From Pyrococcus furiosus DSM 3638 (GTDB lineage Archaea; Methanobacteriota_B; Thermococci; Thermococcales; Thermococcaceae), in contig NC_003413.1 of assembly GCF_000007305.1 (NCBI RefSeq), forward strand, positions 801,318-865,317: 64,000 nt of DNA. Reading direction: 5' to 3'. Below are positions 49,259 through 58,088 of this stretch, one piece after another. The position numbers and the translations under genes are program-made. The notes below the pieces were generated by a model. That model saw only the letters and a list, made by a program, of their open reading frames with translations, was not told where the DNA came from and did not search any database. Numbering within the stretch: position 1 is the stretch's first letter; every line of letters starts with the position of its first letter.

Positions 49259-50662
49259 ATGAGTAGACAAAAGTTCGTGAACAGGGAGAGGGAGCTGGCC
49301 TTCCTTGAGGAAAGGTACGCCTCGGGAGACGCGGAACTTCTGATAATCTATGGAAGAAGGAGAATAGGAAAAACAGAGCTTCTCCTACACTTTGCGAGGA
49401 ATAAAGAGCATGTTTATTTTTTGGCAAGCGAGAAACCCTACCGAGACAACCTTCGTGAACTTCAGAGAATGATGGGAGACTTTCTTGGAGATAGACTGTT
49501 TTCGAGGATAGAGTTCAGTGATATAGATGAGCTCCTCATCGAATTTTCAAAGAGAGTTCGGGGAAGGAGGGTGGTTCTCATTATTGACGAGTTTCCCTAT
49601 CTAATCGAGCATTATAAGCCTGTTTTGTCTCTTATCCAGAGGGCATGGGATATGGAGCTTTCGAAGAGCGATCTGCTGCTGATCCTCTGCGGATCGAGCG
49701 TCTCTTCTATGGAAACCGAAGTTCTCGGCTACAAAAGTCCACTCTATGGAAGGAGGACTGGCCAATGGATGGTCGACGAGCTCCCATTCTGGAGCTTGAG
49801 GGAGTTCTTCCCGAGCTACTCTACCGAGGATATTGTGAAAGTTTACGGCGTCCTCGGAGGAATTCCCGCATATCTCCTCCAATTTGATCCAGAGAAGAGC
49901 TTCGACGAGAACGTCGTGGAGAAGGTTCTCTCTAAGGGGGCTTTCCTCTATGAGGAGGCCGAGATACTCCTAAAGGAAGAGATGCGGGAGCCGGCGAATT
50001 ATTTCATAATACTCCAGGCAATTGCAAGCGGAAGGAGCAGGTTTGGTGAAATTGTGAACGCCACGGGCCTTGATAAGAGTCTCGTGTCCAAGTACCTTAA
50101 TGTCCTTGAAAAACTTAGAATTGTGGAGCGGGAGGTGCCAGTTACGGCCTCAAGGAAGGAAGCCTTAAAGCGGGGCAAGTACTCGATAACGGATAACTAT
50201 CTCGCATTCTGGTTCCGCTACGTTCTCCCGAACAAGAGCTATCTTGAGACCGGGCTGGGTAAAGAGATCTGGGAGCGCTCCAAGGAGGATTTCAAGGAAT
50301 ACATGGGAGGAGTCTTTGAACGCCTCTTGAGAAAACCTGAGGTCTTCACGAAGCTGACTAACTTTAGGTTCACCAAGATTGGAAGGTGGTGGCACAAAGG
50401 GGAAGAAATAGATCTTGTTGCCTTGAATGAGCGTGAGAAGAAGGCTCTCTTTATAGAGGTGAAGTGGAAGGATTTGAGTGAGAGGGAAGCGAGAGGAATT
50501 TTAAAGGATTTGAAGAGGAAGGTTAAACTTGTTGGGTTGGATGAGTGGGGAAAGCATTATGGGCTTGTAGCTAAAAACGTCAAAGGAAAAGATAAAATAA
50601 AAGAGGAAGGATGGCTCGCTTGGGACTTGGAAGATTTTGAGCGTCTTGGAGTATCGGGTTAG
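49259..50662 (+). CDS. archaeal AAA ATPase with DUF234 domain
   Basis: This 467-residue protein combines an N-terminal STAND-like ATPase (Walker A YGRRRIGKTELL, Walker B LIIDEFPYL, sensor LILCGSS) with a winged helix and a C-terminal DUF234 domain whose GEEIDLVALN..LFIEVKWK pattern looks like a PD-(D/E)XK nuclease core. Such genes are abundant and mobile in Thermococcales and are suspected defence or selfish elements. It is intact beside a degraded sister. Codons are noticeably more GC rich than in neighbouring genes, in line with transfer. Confidence 0.85.
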   Translation: MSRQKFVNRERELAFLEERYASGDAELLIIYGRRRIGKTELLLHFARNKEHVYFLASEKPYRDNLRELQRMMGDFLGDRLFSRIEFSDIDELLIEFSKRVRGRRVVLIIDEFPYLIEHYKPVLSLIQRAWDMELSKSDLLLILCGSSVSSMETEVLGYKSPLYGRRTGQWMVDELPFWSLREFFPSYSTEDIVKVYGVLGGIPAYLLQFDPEKSFDENVVEKVLSKGAFLYEEAEILLKEEMREPANYFIILQAIASGRSRFGEIVNATGLDKSLVSKYLNVLEKLRIVEREVPVTASRKEALKRGKYSITDNYLAFWFRYVLPNKSYLETGLGKEIWERSKEDFKEYMGGVFERLLRKPEVFTKLTNFRFTKIGRWWHKGEEIDLVALNEREKKALFIEVKWKDLSEREARGILKDLKRKVKLVGLDEWGKHYGLVAKNVKGKDKIKEEGWLAWDLEDFERLGVSG

Positions 50663-50688
50663 CAGTACAAAGTTAATCTTGTGGTTGC

Positions 50689-50859
50689 ATGAGTGGGATT
50701 GAGGAGAGAGTTGGTATCGTGAATTTATATTCACTGATGGAATGGGAGTACCCTCTAATTCCACGTATAGGAGATCACAAATGTCCTAGTAGCCTTCCAC
50801 TTATCGAGTGCAAGTTTGTGAATGTTAGAAGATGGGTTTCTAAGCATTACAGGAATTAA
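50689..50859 (+). CDS. short open frame of unknown status
   Basis: An ATG-initiated frame of 56 codons (MSGIEERVGIVNLYSLMEWE start) ends four bases into the convergent ABC ATPase gene. Composition is protein-like, with two Cys and several aromatic residues, but no ribosome binding site is clear and no family is recognised. It may be the remnant of a longer gene. Confidence 0.25.
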   Translation: MSGIEERVGIVNLYSLMEWEYPLIPRIGDHKCPSSLPLIECKFVNVRRWVSKHYRN

Positions 50860-51563
50860 GCGTGTTCATCCTGCTCTTCATTAATATCCACATCTACTTT
50901 AAAGAGACTTTTAACGTCTTCCTGGACTTCCTGTACATCGCCTTCGAGCACTATTTCTCCGTCAGCAATAACCAAGATCCAATCAGCGAGGAAAAGCAGA
51001 GGCTCCCAAATGTGACTGATTATCACGAAATTCGACTCATTATTCTGTTTAATTTTTCTCATAATTTTGATAAATCCAGCGATGTTCTTAAAGTCAAGGT
51101 TGGCTAGAGGTTCATCTAGGAATATGAGTTTTGGTTCTCCTATAAAAGCCTGTGCCACACTTAACTTCTTTAGCATTCCAGAGGAGTATCCTCCTATCCT
51201 CTTATCAAGAAAATCTATTTTAAATAACTTTGCTACCCTTTCAACTTCTTCCTCTCCGTATCCCTTAGCAGAGGCAAAGAACATCAACCATTCTCTACCC
51301 GTAATCAGCTTAGGAAAAGAGGGAGGATCATAGGAGGCACCGATATACTTTTTTATCTTTTTGCTTTTCCATGGGTTCTCTCCAAGAACCCTTATTTTTC
51401 CCTTGGTGGGTCTATATATTCCTGTAGCGAGCTTTAGAAAGGTAGACTTTCCCCCTCCATTAGGGCCTAGGATAAGAGTAGTTCCCTCGGGAATCTCTGT
51501 GGTTATACCCTTGAGGGCATATATGTTTCCAAAGCGTTTTACAAGGTTTTTAGCGACTATCAT
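50856..51563 (-). CDS. ABC transporter ATP-binding protein
   Basis: This 235-residue ATPase has Walker A LGPNGGGKSTFLKL, the signature YSSGMLKKLSVA, Walker B LIFLDEPLANLD and the H-loop ISHIW. It is the last gene of a four- or five-gene operon with overlaps of 4-14 bases, encoding a permease, two membrane-anchored proteins and a secreted protein. This looks like a dedicated exporter, maturation or immunity system for the secreted product of the first gene. Confidence 0.9.
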   Translation of the reverse strand: MIVAKNLVKRFGNIYALKGITTEIPEGTTLILGPNGGGKSTFLKLATGIYRPTKGKIRVLGENPWKSKKIKKYIGASYDPPSFPKLITGREWLMFFASAKGYGEEEVERVAKLFKIDFLDKRIGGYSSGMLKKLSVAQAFIGEPKLIFLDEPLANLDFKNIAGFIKIMRKIKQNNESNFVIISHIWEPLLFLADWILVIADGEIVLEGDVQEVQEDVKSLFKVDVDINEEQDEHA

Positions 51564-52014
51564 TTTTCCACCCCCTCCAGAGATAGAGTATGAGACCGAA
51601 TGCCGATACTATTCCTACAAAGTATGTAGCATTTTGCACGCTCCTTGTTGGATGATTCTCCTTGAACCTTAAAATACAAGAAATAGAACCATTACCAAAG
51701 TAAGCCATATAGTAAGACCCTTCATGCGGAATTATGAGTTCTTCTAAAAGCTGTCCTGAAATTTTTGCGGAATAAATTGGCTCCCCACTAAATCTATCAA
51801 ATATTTTTAGGTTTCCAAGCCCCCCACGACATTCAACTTCAGCCAGCGATTGTGTTGGTGTTGAGAACGTTAGAAAATATCCCTTTCCACGTTCTGTTGG
51901 GGGTAATGAGTAGGGTCCTGAAGAATGCAGCTCGGCTGAGTATCCGTAATAAAGTAGCATCATGACAGAGGGAAGAAGTAAGAAATATGTTAGAAGTCCA
52001 ATAAAAATCCTCAT
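51550..52014 (-). CDS. small bitopic membrane protein of the ABC operon
   Basis: This 154-residue protein has an N-terminal helix (FIGLLTYFLLLPSVMMLLYY), an outside domain of about 95 residues and a C-terminal helix (GIVSAFGLILYLW). It is encoded between the ABC permease and ATPase with overlaps on both sides, so it is probably an accessory subunit. No family recognised. Confidence 0.7.
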   Translation of the reverse strand: MRIFIGLLTYFLLLPSVMMLLYYGYSAELHSSGPYSLPPTERGKGYFLTFSTPTQSLAEVECRGGLGNLKIFDRFSGEPIYSAKISGQLLEELIIPHEGSYYMAYFGNGSISCILRFKENHPTRSVQNATYFVGIVSAFGLILYLWRGWKNDSR

Positions 52015-52766
52015 TTGACATCCCTCCTATCTATTAGAAGTCCTGAGAGGGATAGAAGAATAGCAGGTACAACCATTCCAGAAATTAATAGCTTCTGATC
52101 AAATGGTGAGACACTTCCATAGTATGAAAGTATGAAGAGAGCTGGGGGAATATTTGCAATATTGAGAAAGATTGGAATAAAGATAGAAAGAAAACTCACT
52201 ATGAAGCCAACAAATACATTTGGAGAAAGAAGAGACAAAAGAGTAATAATCGAAAGAGAGTAAAGGAGTGTATAGATGGCCATGATTAAGCGGAACTTTA
52301 TCATATCGGAGAATAAAATAGAGGGGAGATAGTCAATTATAGTAAAGTTTGAAAGAACTATAACTGAGAAGAACGGCAAAAACACTAAAAATGCAGAGAA
52401 AATGATAATTGTGAAAAATTTTACAAGGAAGATCTCAAGCTTTGAGTAGGGGAGAGAGTATAGGGAATTTGCATATCCAGAATCCCTATCTAGTCTGAAT
52501 GTTATAACTCCAAGAAGTATGAGAAATAACAGGGAGCTCATCCAGAAGCTGAAGTTTCTAAGAACGCCCTCGATTACTAAGGTAGTTGGACTATTCCCAG
52601 GGTTATCCATTAGCGTTGAGGTACCAATAGAAATAGTTAGAGAGGACATTACAATTAAGTACGAGCGATGAAGTATTGAAGTATTTAGCAACATACCCGC
52701 GAGCAATATGCCTACCTTGAGTGGATCATTTAATTCCCACATAAAAAGAGTTTTAATTCTACTCAT
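52011..52766 (-). CDS. ABC-2 type permease
   Basis: This 251-residue membrane protein has about six helices and the arrangement of ABC-2 exporters, including LDRDSGYANSLYSLPYSKLE between helices two and three. It overlaps the neighbouring genes by four bases each way. It would form the channel for the ATPase at 50856-51563. Confidence 0.8.
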   Translation of the reverse strand: MSRIKTLFMWELNDPLKVGILLAGMLLNTSILHRSYLIVMSSLTISIGTSTLMDNPGNSPTTLVIEGVLRNFSFWMSSLLFLILLGVITFRLDRDSGYANSLYSLPYSKLEIFLVKFFTIIIFSAFLVFLPFFSVIVLSNFTIIDYLPSILFSDMIKFRLIMAIYTLLYSLSIITLLSLLSPNVFVGFIVSFLSIFIPIFLNIANIPPALFILSYYGSVSPFDQKLLISGMVVPAILLSLSGLLIDRRDVK

Positions 52767-53806
52767 GACCTCCCCTCCCTAGCTAGTTTTATTAGGATGA
52801 AAATAATTACAAACAATCCAGATATAATATAGAGATAAGCCAAGGGAGTTGTAGGTGGAGAGTATGGGATCCTTTTAAGTTGTAGGAAATTAGCGTTCGT
52901 ATCGTAAAGAACTAGACCACCTGCTATCATAAGTTTATCATCTTTGGATCTCTTGCTAAGTTCATACATTTTCTCATCGAACCCATATAGTACTGGGAAC
53001 CCTGCGGCTTTTGCATCTGGAACATGAAAACCCAGCATGCTCAAAAGAATTCCTGAGGAGCCGTCGTAAGTCATCATATTCCTTCCTACAGTCTTTAAAT
53101 CTGGAGGAACTTTTTCTATACCCGAGGTTGTCTTAATCATAATAGCTGGAGGCTTAAATACTCTATAATAGGTCAGAACAGAAAGATTAGAGATAGTGAC
53201 ATTTGCAACCTTTAAAGGCTTTCCCTCAAAATCAAAACAAATTGTTTCGTTTATTTTCATTGGATTGTTAGGATCGTTCCAGAGAATTGTTTTACCATAA
53301 TATTTTCCGCTTAAATCGTACACATCGCCTGTGTTTGTGTCTATGTAGTATTCTCCCCAAAGCGTCAAATTCCAAAGGGCTACTTTCATAACAGAATATC
53401 CTTTTGAGAACATTAGAGGGCCACTTTCCATGGCAATTACGTCATCTTCATTCCAAAATGGTGTGAAATTGGGTGTGGAGTTTGAAGGGTAATAATATCT
53501 AACGACAACATATTCTCCAGAGATCTTTATCTTTACCTTTGTTAGATTAGAGCTTATTGAACTTATTGTGAAGTTTACTTGTCCATTGCCATATGTTGTT
53601 ATTAAGAAGAGTTGTCCCGATCTATTATACACAATTGTCATAGTACCATATCCGTGTTTATTAAGGATATCTTCGGGATCGGGAGGCTCCAAAGGGCGAG
53701 ATACATAGGTTATATATACTCCCTCTTTAATCCAATAAGGAATCGCAGTTAGTGGTTCAGAGAAAAATAAAAGGAAGAACGTAAATAGGACTAGGTACTT
53801 TTTCAA
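52763..53806 (-). CDS. secreted, membrane-anchored protein of the ABC operon
   Basis: This 347-residue protein has an N-terminal signal peptide (residues 3-22, ending near TAIPYW), a large extracytoplasmic domain with many N-x-S/T sites and tyrosine-rich strands, and a C-terminal membrane helix (YIISGLFVIIFILIKLA). No family recognised. Its start is 14 bases after the end of the broken secreted-peptide gene and it overlaps the permease by four bases. Confidence 0.7.
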   Translation of the reverse strand: MKKYLVLFTFFLLFFSEPLTAIPYWIKEGVYITYVSRPLEPPDPEDILNKHGYGTMTIVYNRSGQLFLITTYGNGQVNFTISSISSNLTKVKIKISGEYVVVRYYYPSNSTPNFTPFWNEDDVIAMESGPLMFSKGYSVMKVALWNLTLWGEYYIDTNTGDVYDLSGKYYGKTILWNDPNNPMKINETICFDFEGKPLKVANVTISNLSVLTYYRVFKPPAIMIKTTSGIEKVPPDLKTVGRNMMTYDGSSGILLSMLGFHVPDAKAAGFPVLYGFDEKMYELSKRSKDDKLMIAGGLVLYDTNANFLQLKRIPYSPPTTPLAYLYIISGLFVIIFILIKLAREGRS

Positions 53807-53820
53807 CTAGTACTCACCTC

Positions 53821-54247
53821 CTAATTCCTAACTCCAATAATTGCATGGGCATGCCAAAACCGCCCTAAACCAGCACCATATGAATCTGTCCATGCAGCAT
53901 TAATATCCTGGCCTGGAAGATAACCCATAAAGACTGGTACTATAGCCCCGGGGATATCCCCTCCATCGTGTGTGCTTGACATATTTCAATTCTATTTTAG
54001 TCTTATTGGAACAGGGGGCTTTTTTTAATTCCCCGCTGACATAAGCATATACTCCAGCTATTGGTGTATTAGTGACAGGGCCATAAAGAGCATCAGTGTC
54101 ATAATCAGAGTCGAAGTATACACAATAGGGAGGCAAAGTCGCCTGTATTGCATTATCTGTGGATTCTTCTGTAGTCTTTGCTGTTACGAAGGCCGTTGCT
54201 AATGTCATCAACACTAAAACGAGAACAAAAATACTTCTATTATTCAT
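53821..54247 (-). pseudogene. secreted small protein gene broken at a CRISPR repeat
   Basis: The first frame (from 54247) encodes a signal peptide (SIFVLVLVLMTLATAFVTA) and a mature part (YCVYFDSDYDTDALYGPV, then GELKKAP) and stays open to 53900. At 53983-54012 it crosses a CRISPR repeat. Just after that repeat a different frame gives a more natural C-terminus, SSTHDGGDIPGAIVPVF, GYLPGQDINAAWTDSYGAG and GRFWHAHAIIGVRN, stopping at 53821, 14 bases before the next gene. An ATG at 53982 could start this part alone. A run of nine G's lies four bases before the N-terminal ATG. The protein heads the ABC operon. Confidence 0.65.
53983..54012 (-). CRISPR. solitary CRISPR repeat of P. furiosus type
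   Basis: Read on the minus strand, the 30 bases start GTTCCAATAAGACTAAAA and end ATAGAATTGAAA plus T. This matches the P. furiosus CRISPR repeat as I remember it at 29 of 30 positions, including the ATTGAAA that becomes the crRNA 5' tag; only the final G is T. No second repeat occurs within reach on either side, so it is not an array. It lies within the coding region of a secreted-protein gene and marks its frame break. Confidence 0.8.
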
Positions 54248-54569
54248 TTGCCCCCCCCCATTTATTTGTGAAGGGGCAATTATAATAATTCTTCAAAGTT
54301 TTATAAACTTTTCTAATACTGATTTGGATTTTGTTTAATGTTTAGACATTTGAATCTATAAATTTTTGACAATGAGTGAAAATAATATTGTATTGAGAAA
54401 GATGTCAAAATTATACCAAGCTCGTTAGCGAGTACATTATGTTGTTATATTTCGTATTTAGCCTAAGTTGAACATTCTCATAAGGAATTATTGCCCCTAG
54501 TTTCTATTTCCTCAACTCCTATGGAATAGCACAGCATATAGTATCTTTTGGCGAAAATGTTACTAATCC
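54248..54569. other. intergenic, promoter of the ABC operon
   Basis: AT-rich spacer. On the minus strand AAAGTTTATAAAAC (54297-54310) is the probable TATA box of the secreted-peptide gene. The rest, up to the M24 remnant, shows no reading frame or structure that I recognise. Confidence 0.5.
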
Positions 54570-55061
54570 CACCATGAACCAGGCGAGAGGAAGATCAGAA
54601 GGGAAACATCCTTATCCTGGGTTACGGTGTGAGATGGAAAGGTTACTGCTCGGATATAACGAGAACCATAGGCTTAGGGAACTCGATGAAAGGTTAGTTA
54701 AGATCTACGAGGTATTTAATGTGCCCAGGAAAGTGCTTTTAAAGCAGTCAGGGAGGGAATAAAAGCGAAAGATGTTGGCTCCAGGGCGAGGGAAGTTATC
54801 TCCAAGGCCGGCTACGGTGAATAATTCATTCACAGAGCTGGTCATGGCTTCGGTCTCGACGTTCATGAAGAGCCGTACATAGGCTCAGATGGCGAAGTTA
54901 TCCTTAGAGATGGGATGACATTCACGATAGAACCTGGAATTTACGTTCCAGGCTTGGGAGGAGTGAGGATAGAGGATGACGTTGTAGTTGATGGGGGAAA
55001 GGGAAGAAGGCTAACTAAAGCTGAAAGAGAGTTAATAGTTCTTGTTTTCCCTTTTCTTTAA
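54570..55061 (+). pseudogene. M24 peptidase (Xaa-Pro dipeptidase-like), C-terminal remnant
   Basis: Catalytic-domain sequence of the prolidase family is spread over frames: ILGYGVRWKGYCSDITRTIG, ELDERLVKIYEV, then REVISKAGYGE, an in-frame [23 protein letters not shown] and [20 protein letters not shown] with DDVVVDGG and [11 protein letters not shown]. Metal ligands are still recognisable ([20 protein letters not shown]). The N-terminal domain is missing and there are at least two shifts and one stop, so it is dead. Confidence 0.8.
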
Positions 55062-55209
55062 TATGCAGGATTTTATAGAATATGTTCTAATGTGTGGTTG
55101 TAATTTGTTATTTCAGTGTTAAATGTTGTTCTTCTACTTGTCTGGATTCGTTTTATTTATCCGTAAGGTTTTTATGTACTATAGGAGTTAGTTAAACTTG
55201 GTGATTTTC

Positions 55210-56178
55210 GTGTCGAGGATTGCCTTGTGGTGGATAAGGTGGAATGATACTCTGGGTGGTTATGAGTCTAGGATGACTCTTGATGGGAGGAGTCCAGGAA
55301 CGTATTATGATGAGGTTCACTTGTTTAGGGAGAGGGGTTTTGATAGGGTAGTCTTCCTAGGTGGGGAGGGAAGGGGGATCAATTACACTGGGAATGGGTT
55401 TGAGGATGCTCGTTACCTAGCATTGTGGATTAGGACTCACATCACCTCAATAGATTATTACATTACAATACCATTCTCCTATGGTAGTGGTGGGCTTAGG
55501 GATAACCCTGCCAATGGCTTCAAAAACTCTTACTGGAGGGAATGGATTGACGGAGTTCTCGGGGTTGATGATGATAACAGACTCGGCTTCTACTGGAGCT
55601 ACGAAAGCTGCCTCCAGACCACATCTTATGATGAAGCACATGTCACTGAAGAGTTCATTCAAGAGATGAGTGATTATATTCACAGTCATGGGCTCGAATT
55701 AATTTGGATTCCAACGATTGGAAATAGGACTATGGAGCAGGTGAAGACTTTTTGTGCTATCCCCACTCTTGCTAAGTACTTTGACAATGTCTTTGTTCAG
55801 CCTCATTATTATCAGACTACCAAGCTAAGTGATGGTAGTGACTACACCTTCCAAGAGCTTGTTCGCCGTGTAGAGTGGATGAAAGATGAGGGGTTGTCAA
55901 TCGAGATGGAAGCTGATAATAGTATAATTGGAGAGAAAAGTAATTGTGCGTATTGTAAAAGCGTCCAAGGATGGTGGCAGAATGATTCTTTCCACGAAAA
56001 GGTTGGATGTGATGTAGAACCCACTCCAGAAACTGAAGAGAAATGCATTGATCGTGCCTGCGATTACTATAAGGCAATCATGAAAGTTAGCACTAGTGCC
56101 TTCTCAACCAGAGCATACTACTTTGGCACTGACTTTAAAGTAGTTGACAAGGTGAAGTCAAAATGCCCAGGTTGGTGA
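55210..56178 (+). CDS. DUF4855-like TIM-barrel protein
   Basis: This protein of 322 residues has alternating helices and strands, with GFYWSYESCLQ, LELIWIPTIGNR and VFVQPHYYQT, suggesting a glycosidase-like barrel of the DUF4855 type. It has no signal peptide and six or more cysteines in the C-terminal third (CAYCKS, CIDRACDYY). The GTG at 55210 is four bases after GGTGAT; TTG 55198 is less likely. It overlaps the following surface-protein gene by 16 bases. Catalytic residues could not be assigned. Confidence 0.6.
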   Translation: MSRIALWWIRWNDTLGGYESRMTLDGRSPGTYYDEVHLFRERGFDRVVFLGGEGRGINYTGNGFEDARYLALWIRTHITSIDYYITIPFSYGSGGLRDNPANGFKNSYWREWIDGVLGVDDDNRLGFYWSYESCLQTTSYDEAHVTEEFIQEMSDYIHSHGLELIWIPTIGNRTMEQVKTFCAIPTLAKYFDNVFVQPHYYQTTKLSDGSDYTFQELVRRVEWMKDEGLSIEMEADNSIIGEKSNCAYCKSVQGWWQNDSFHEKVGCDVEPTPETEEKCIDRACDYYKAIMKVSTSAFSTRAYYFGTDFKVVDKVKSKCPGW

Positions 56179-57086
56179 TTCCTATCCTTGCCCTTCTTAT
56201 TTTCTCTGCTCCAATGGCTTCTGCAGTTTACTCTGTAAAGCAAGGGGGTTTCCTCTATGAAGTCTGGTATCATATATACTCCAACGGTACAAGTGCTCTA
56301 ATTCATATAGGGGTTGAGAACTATAACATAGCCTGTGGCATGACTTCCTGCTGGGCTGAAGTATATGATGCCTACGAGTACCTTCTCTACTACGATGGTT
56401 CCAATCTTTACCTCCTCAACTTTACTCCAGCCCTGAGAGAAATGTTACCCAAAAACATGACGAACATGACTATTTACCCCCCATTCTTTCATGATATCTT
56501 CTACTTAAATGGCTCTTGGTACGTTAACCTAACATCTCGTGCATACCCAGAAGGATCCTTTAAAAGTATTGACTTAAATCCTGTTTATCGTTTGAGTGAG
56601 GACTTTTGCGTGGAGTTGGTGAACGTTACCGTGACAACTAAAACTGAGAATAAGACTATTAACGGGTGGGAGATTGTTATCCCCGAGGAATTCCGTGAAG
56701 ACCCTGTTTTCGCCGATTTCTTCATCGCCGAGAATGCCAGCGTTTACAATTGGTCGGAGGTTAGACGGTGGATAGACATAGAGAAGTGGCATCACTTTGT
56801 CCCCAACTCTTCAAACTTCCCAGTGTACTTCCTTCTCAAAAAGGGTGATCAAGTGAGGAGGGTAACGCTCCTTTACATAAATACAACGGATGGATTAAAT
56901 GGCTTCTGGTTTCCAGAGGATGTTAAGATCGTTAACGTTACACTATGCAAGCCGACTCCAACAATAATCAATGAAACTACTACTTCCTCCACACCAAGAA
57001 GAAAACACAAAATCTGCGGACCAGGAGTTGTCATGCTCTTGTTTTTAATACCACCTCTGATCTTTTCAAAAATAGGAAGAAAGTGA
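56163..57086 (+). CDS. CGP-CTERM type surface protein
   Basis: This 307-residue exported protein has an N-terminal signal peptide (IPILALLIFSAPMASA), a beta-rich body with many N-x-T/S sites, a Thr/Ser spacer (ETTTSSTPRRKHK) and a C-terminal CGPGVVMLLFLIPPLIF helix with basic end. That tripartite end is the CGP-CTERM sorting signal seen on Thermococcales cell-surface proteins, presumably cut and lipidated at the cysteine. It is related in layout to the next gene. Function unknown. Confidence 0.75.
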   Translation: MPRLVIPILALLIFSAPMASAVYSVKQGGFLYEVWYHIYSNGTSALIHIGVENYNIACGMTSCWAEVYDAYEYLLYYDGSNLYLLNFTPALREMLPKNMTNMTIYPPFFHDIFYLNGSWYVNLTSRAYPEGSFKSIDLNPVYRLSEDFCVELVNVTVTTKTENKTINGWEIVIPEEFREDPVFADFFIAENASVYNWSEVRRWIDIEKWHHFVPNSSNFPVYFLLKKGDQVRRVTLLYINTTDGLNGFWFPEDVKIVNVTLCKPTPTIINETTTSSTPRRKHKICGPGVVMLLFLIPPLIFSKIGRK

Positions 57087-57211
57087 AATCAAAATTTCCA
57101 AAATGGTGATTTTTATTTTTACCCTTCTCATTTTCCTCAATTTTAGTCTCAGCTATCTATCAAAAGACAATATAAGAAGAGATACAATCCCTAAACGAGC
57201 AGGTGAAGATA

Positions 57212-58075
57212 ATGGCCAAGGAGCTCATGCTCCTTTTAGTCCCTATCTCATTTCTTATCCTTTTCTTTCCGGCAGTTTCTGCGGATTGTTCTCCGCACGA
57301 GGTTTACAGTGTTAGTTCTGTTTCCCAGGTGGATGGTTGGATTTTAGTGGAGGTCTCTCATTGGAGCTACATTTGCGAAATGATTGCTGGTGAGTGGGTT
57401 GAGAGGGTTGACACTGTGAATTCCTACCTAATCCTTACTGATGGTAGGAAGGCATTCCTCGTGGGTGGATTCGGCCCTCCACTTGACTGGACAATGCCAG
57501 CAGGATTCCTAAATGACACCCTCTACGCCGTGCGAATTTCCACGTATAGGGAAACATACAAAAACGTCACCTTCACAGTTAATGGCAAGTCCAGAAGCTT
57601 TCCCCTTATGAGGAATGTTCGAGTGGAGAAAATCTACCGGTTTAAAGACGATTGCTTTGAATTGGTTTCAAAATGCATTGACATAACTTATCCTAACGGA
57701 ACTTCACTCAAAAATTGCAATGACACATTGATCAAACTCCTTGAGCCTCCCACCTCAAAAGTTCATGGAAGAAGTCTCGGAGTGGTAAACTCTTCATTGA
57801 CAGCTTTTAAAGCGAAGAATGGAGTTGTACTCGTCAATGAGAGTGTCATTACCGTTTCCATTAGCATGAGTATACGTGATGTTCCACTAATCTTTGGGAT
57901 TGAGAATGGAACCATCGTAAAACTACCTATAGAACCCCTACAAAAGATTACCTGCAATAAAACTAGAACAGGAACAAATATTCCTAGTACATCAAGCAAT
58001 TTAACCAAGATTTGTGGTTCTGGATTTGTTTTAGTATTACTCCTCCTCTCCTTAATGCTAAAGGGGGGCTCTTAA
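57212..58075 (+). CDS. surface protein with CGSG variant of the CGP-CTERM signal
   Basis: This 287-residue exported protein has a signal peptide (LMLLLVPISFLILFFPAVSA) and a body similar in layout to the preceding gene product (cysteines early, DDCFELV, PxNGT). It ends TKICGSGFVLVLLLLSLML, where the CGPG motif reads CGSG. The ATG at 57212 follows GGTGAAG. The pair may be diverged duplicates of a surface protein. Function unknown. Confidence 0.7.
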   Translation: MAKELMLLLVPISFLILFFPAVSADCSPHEVYSVSSVSQVDGWILVEVSHWSYICEMIAGEWVERVDTVNSYLILTDGRKAFLVGGFGPPLDWTMPAGFLNDTLYAVRISTYRETYKNVTFTVNGKSRSFPLMRNVRVEKIYRFKDDCFELVSKCIDITYPNGTSLKNCNDTLIKLLEPPTSKVHGRSLGVVNSSLTAFKAKNGVVLVNESVITVSISMSIRDVPLIFGIENGTIVKLPIEPLQKITCNKTRTGTNIPSTSSNLTKICGSGFVLVLLLLSLMLKGGS

Positions 58076-58088
58076 TTTTCCCATCCTA

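Noticed and set aside
53821-54247. Lactococcin 972-like bacteriocin
   Set aside because: Small secreted protein with an ABC operon fits the general layout, but the characteristic residues of that family are not visible.
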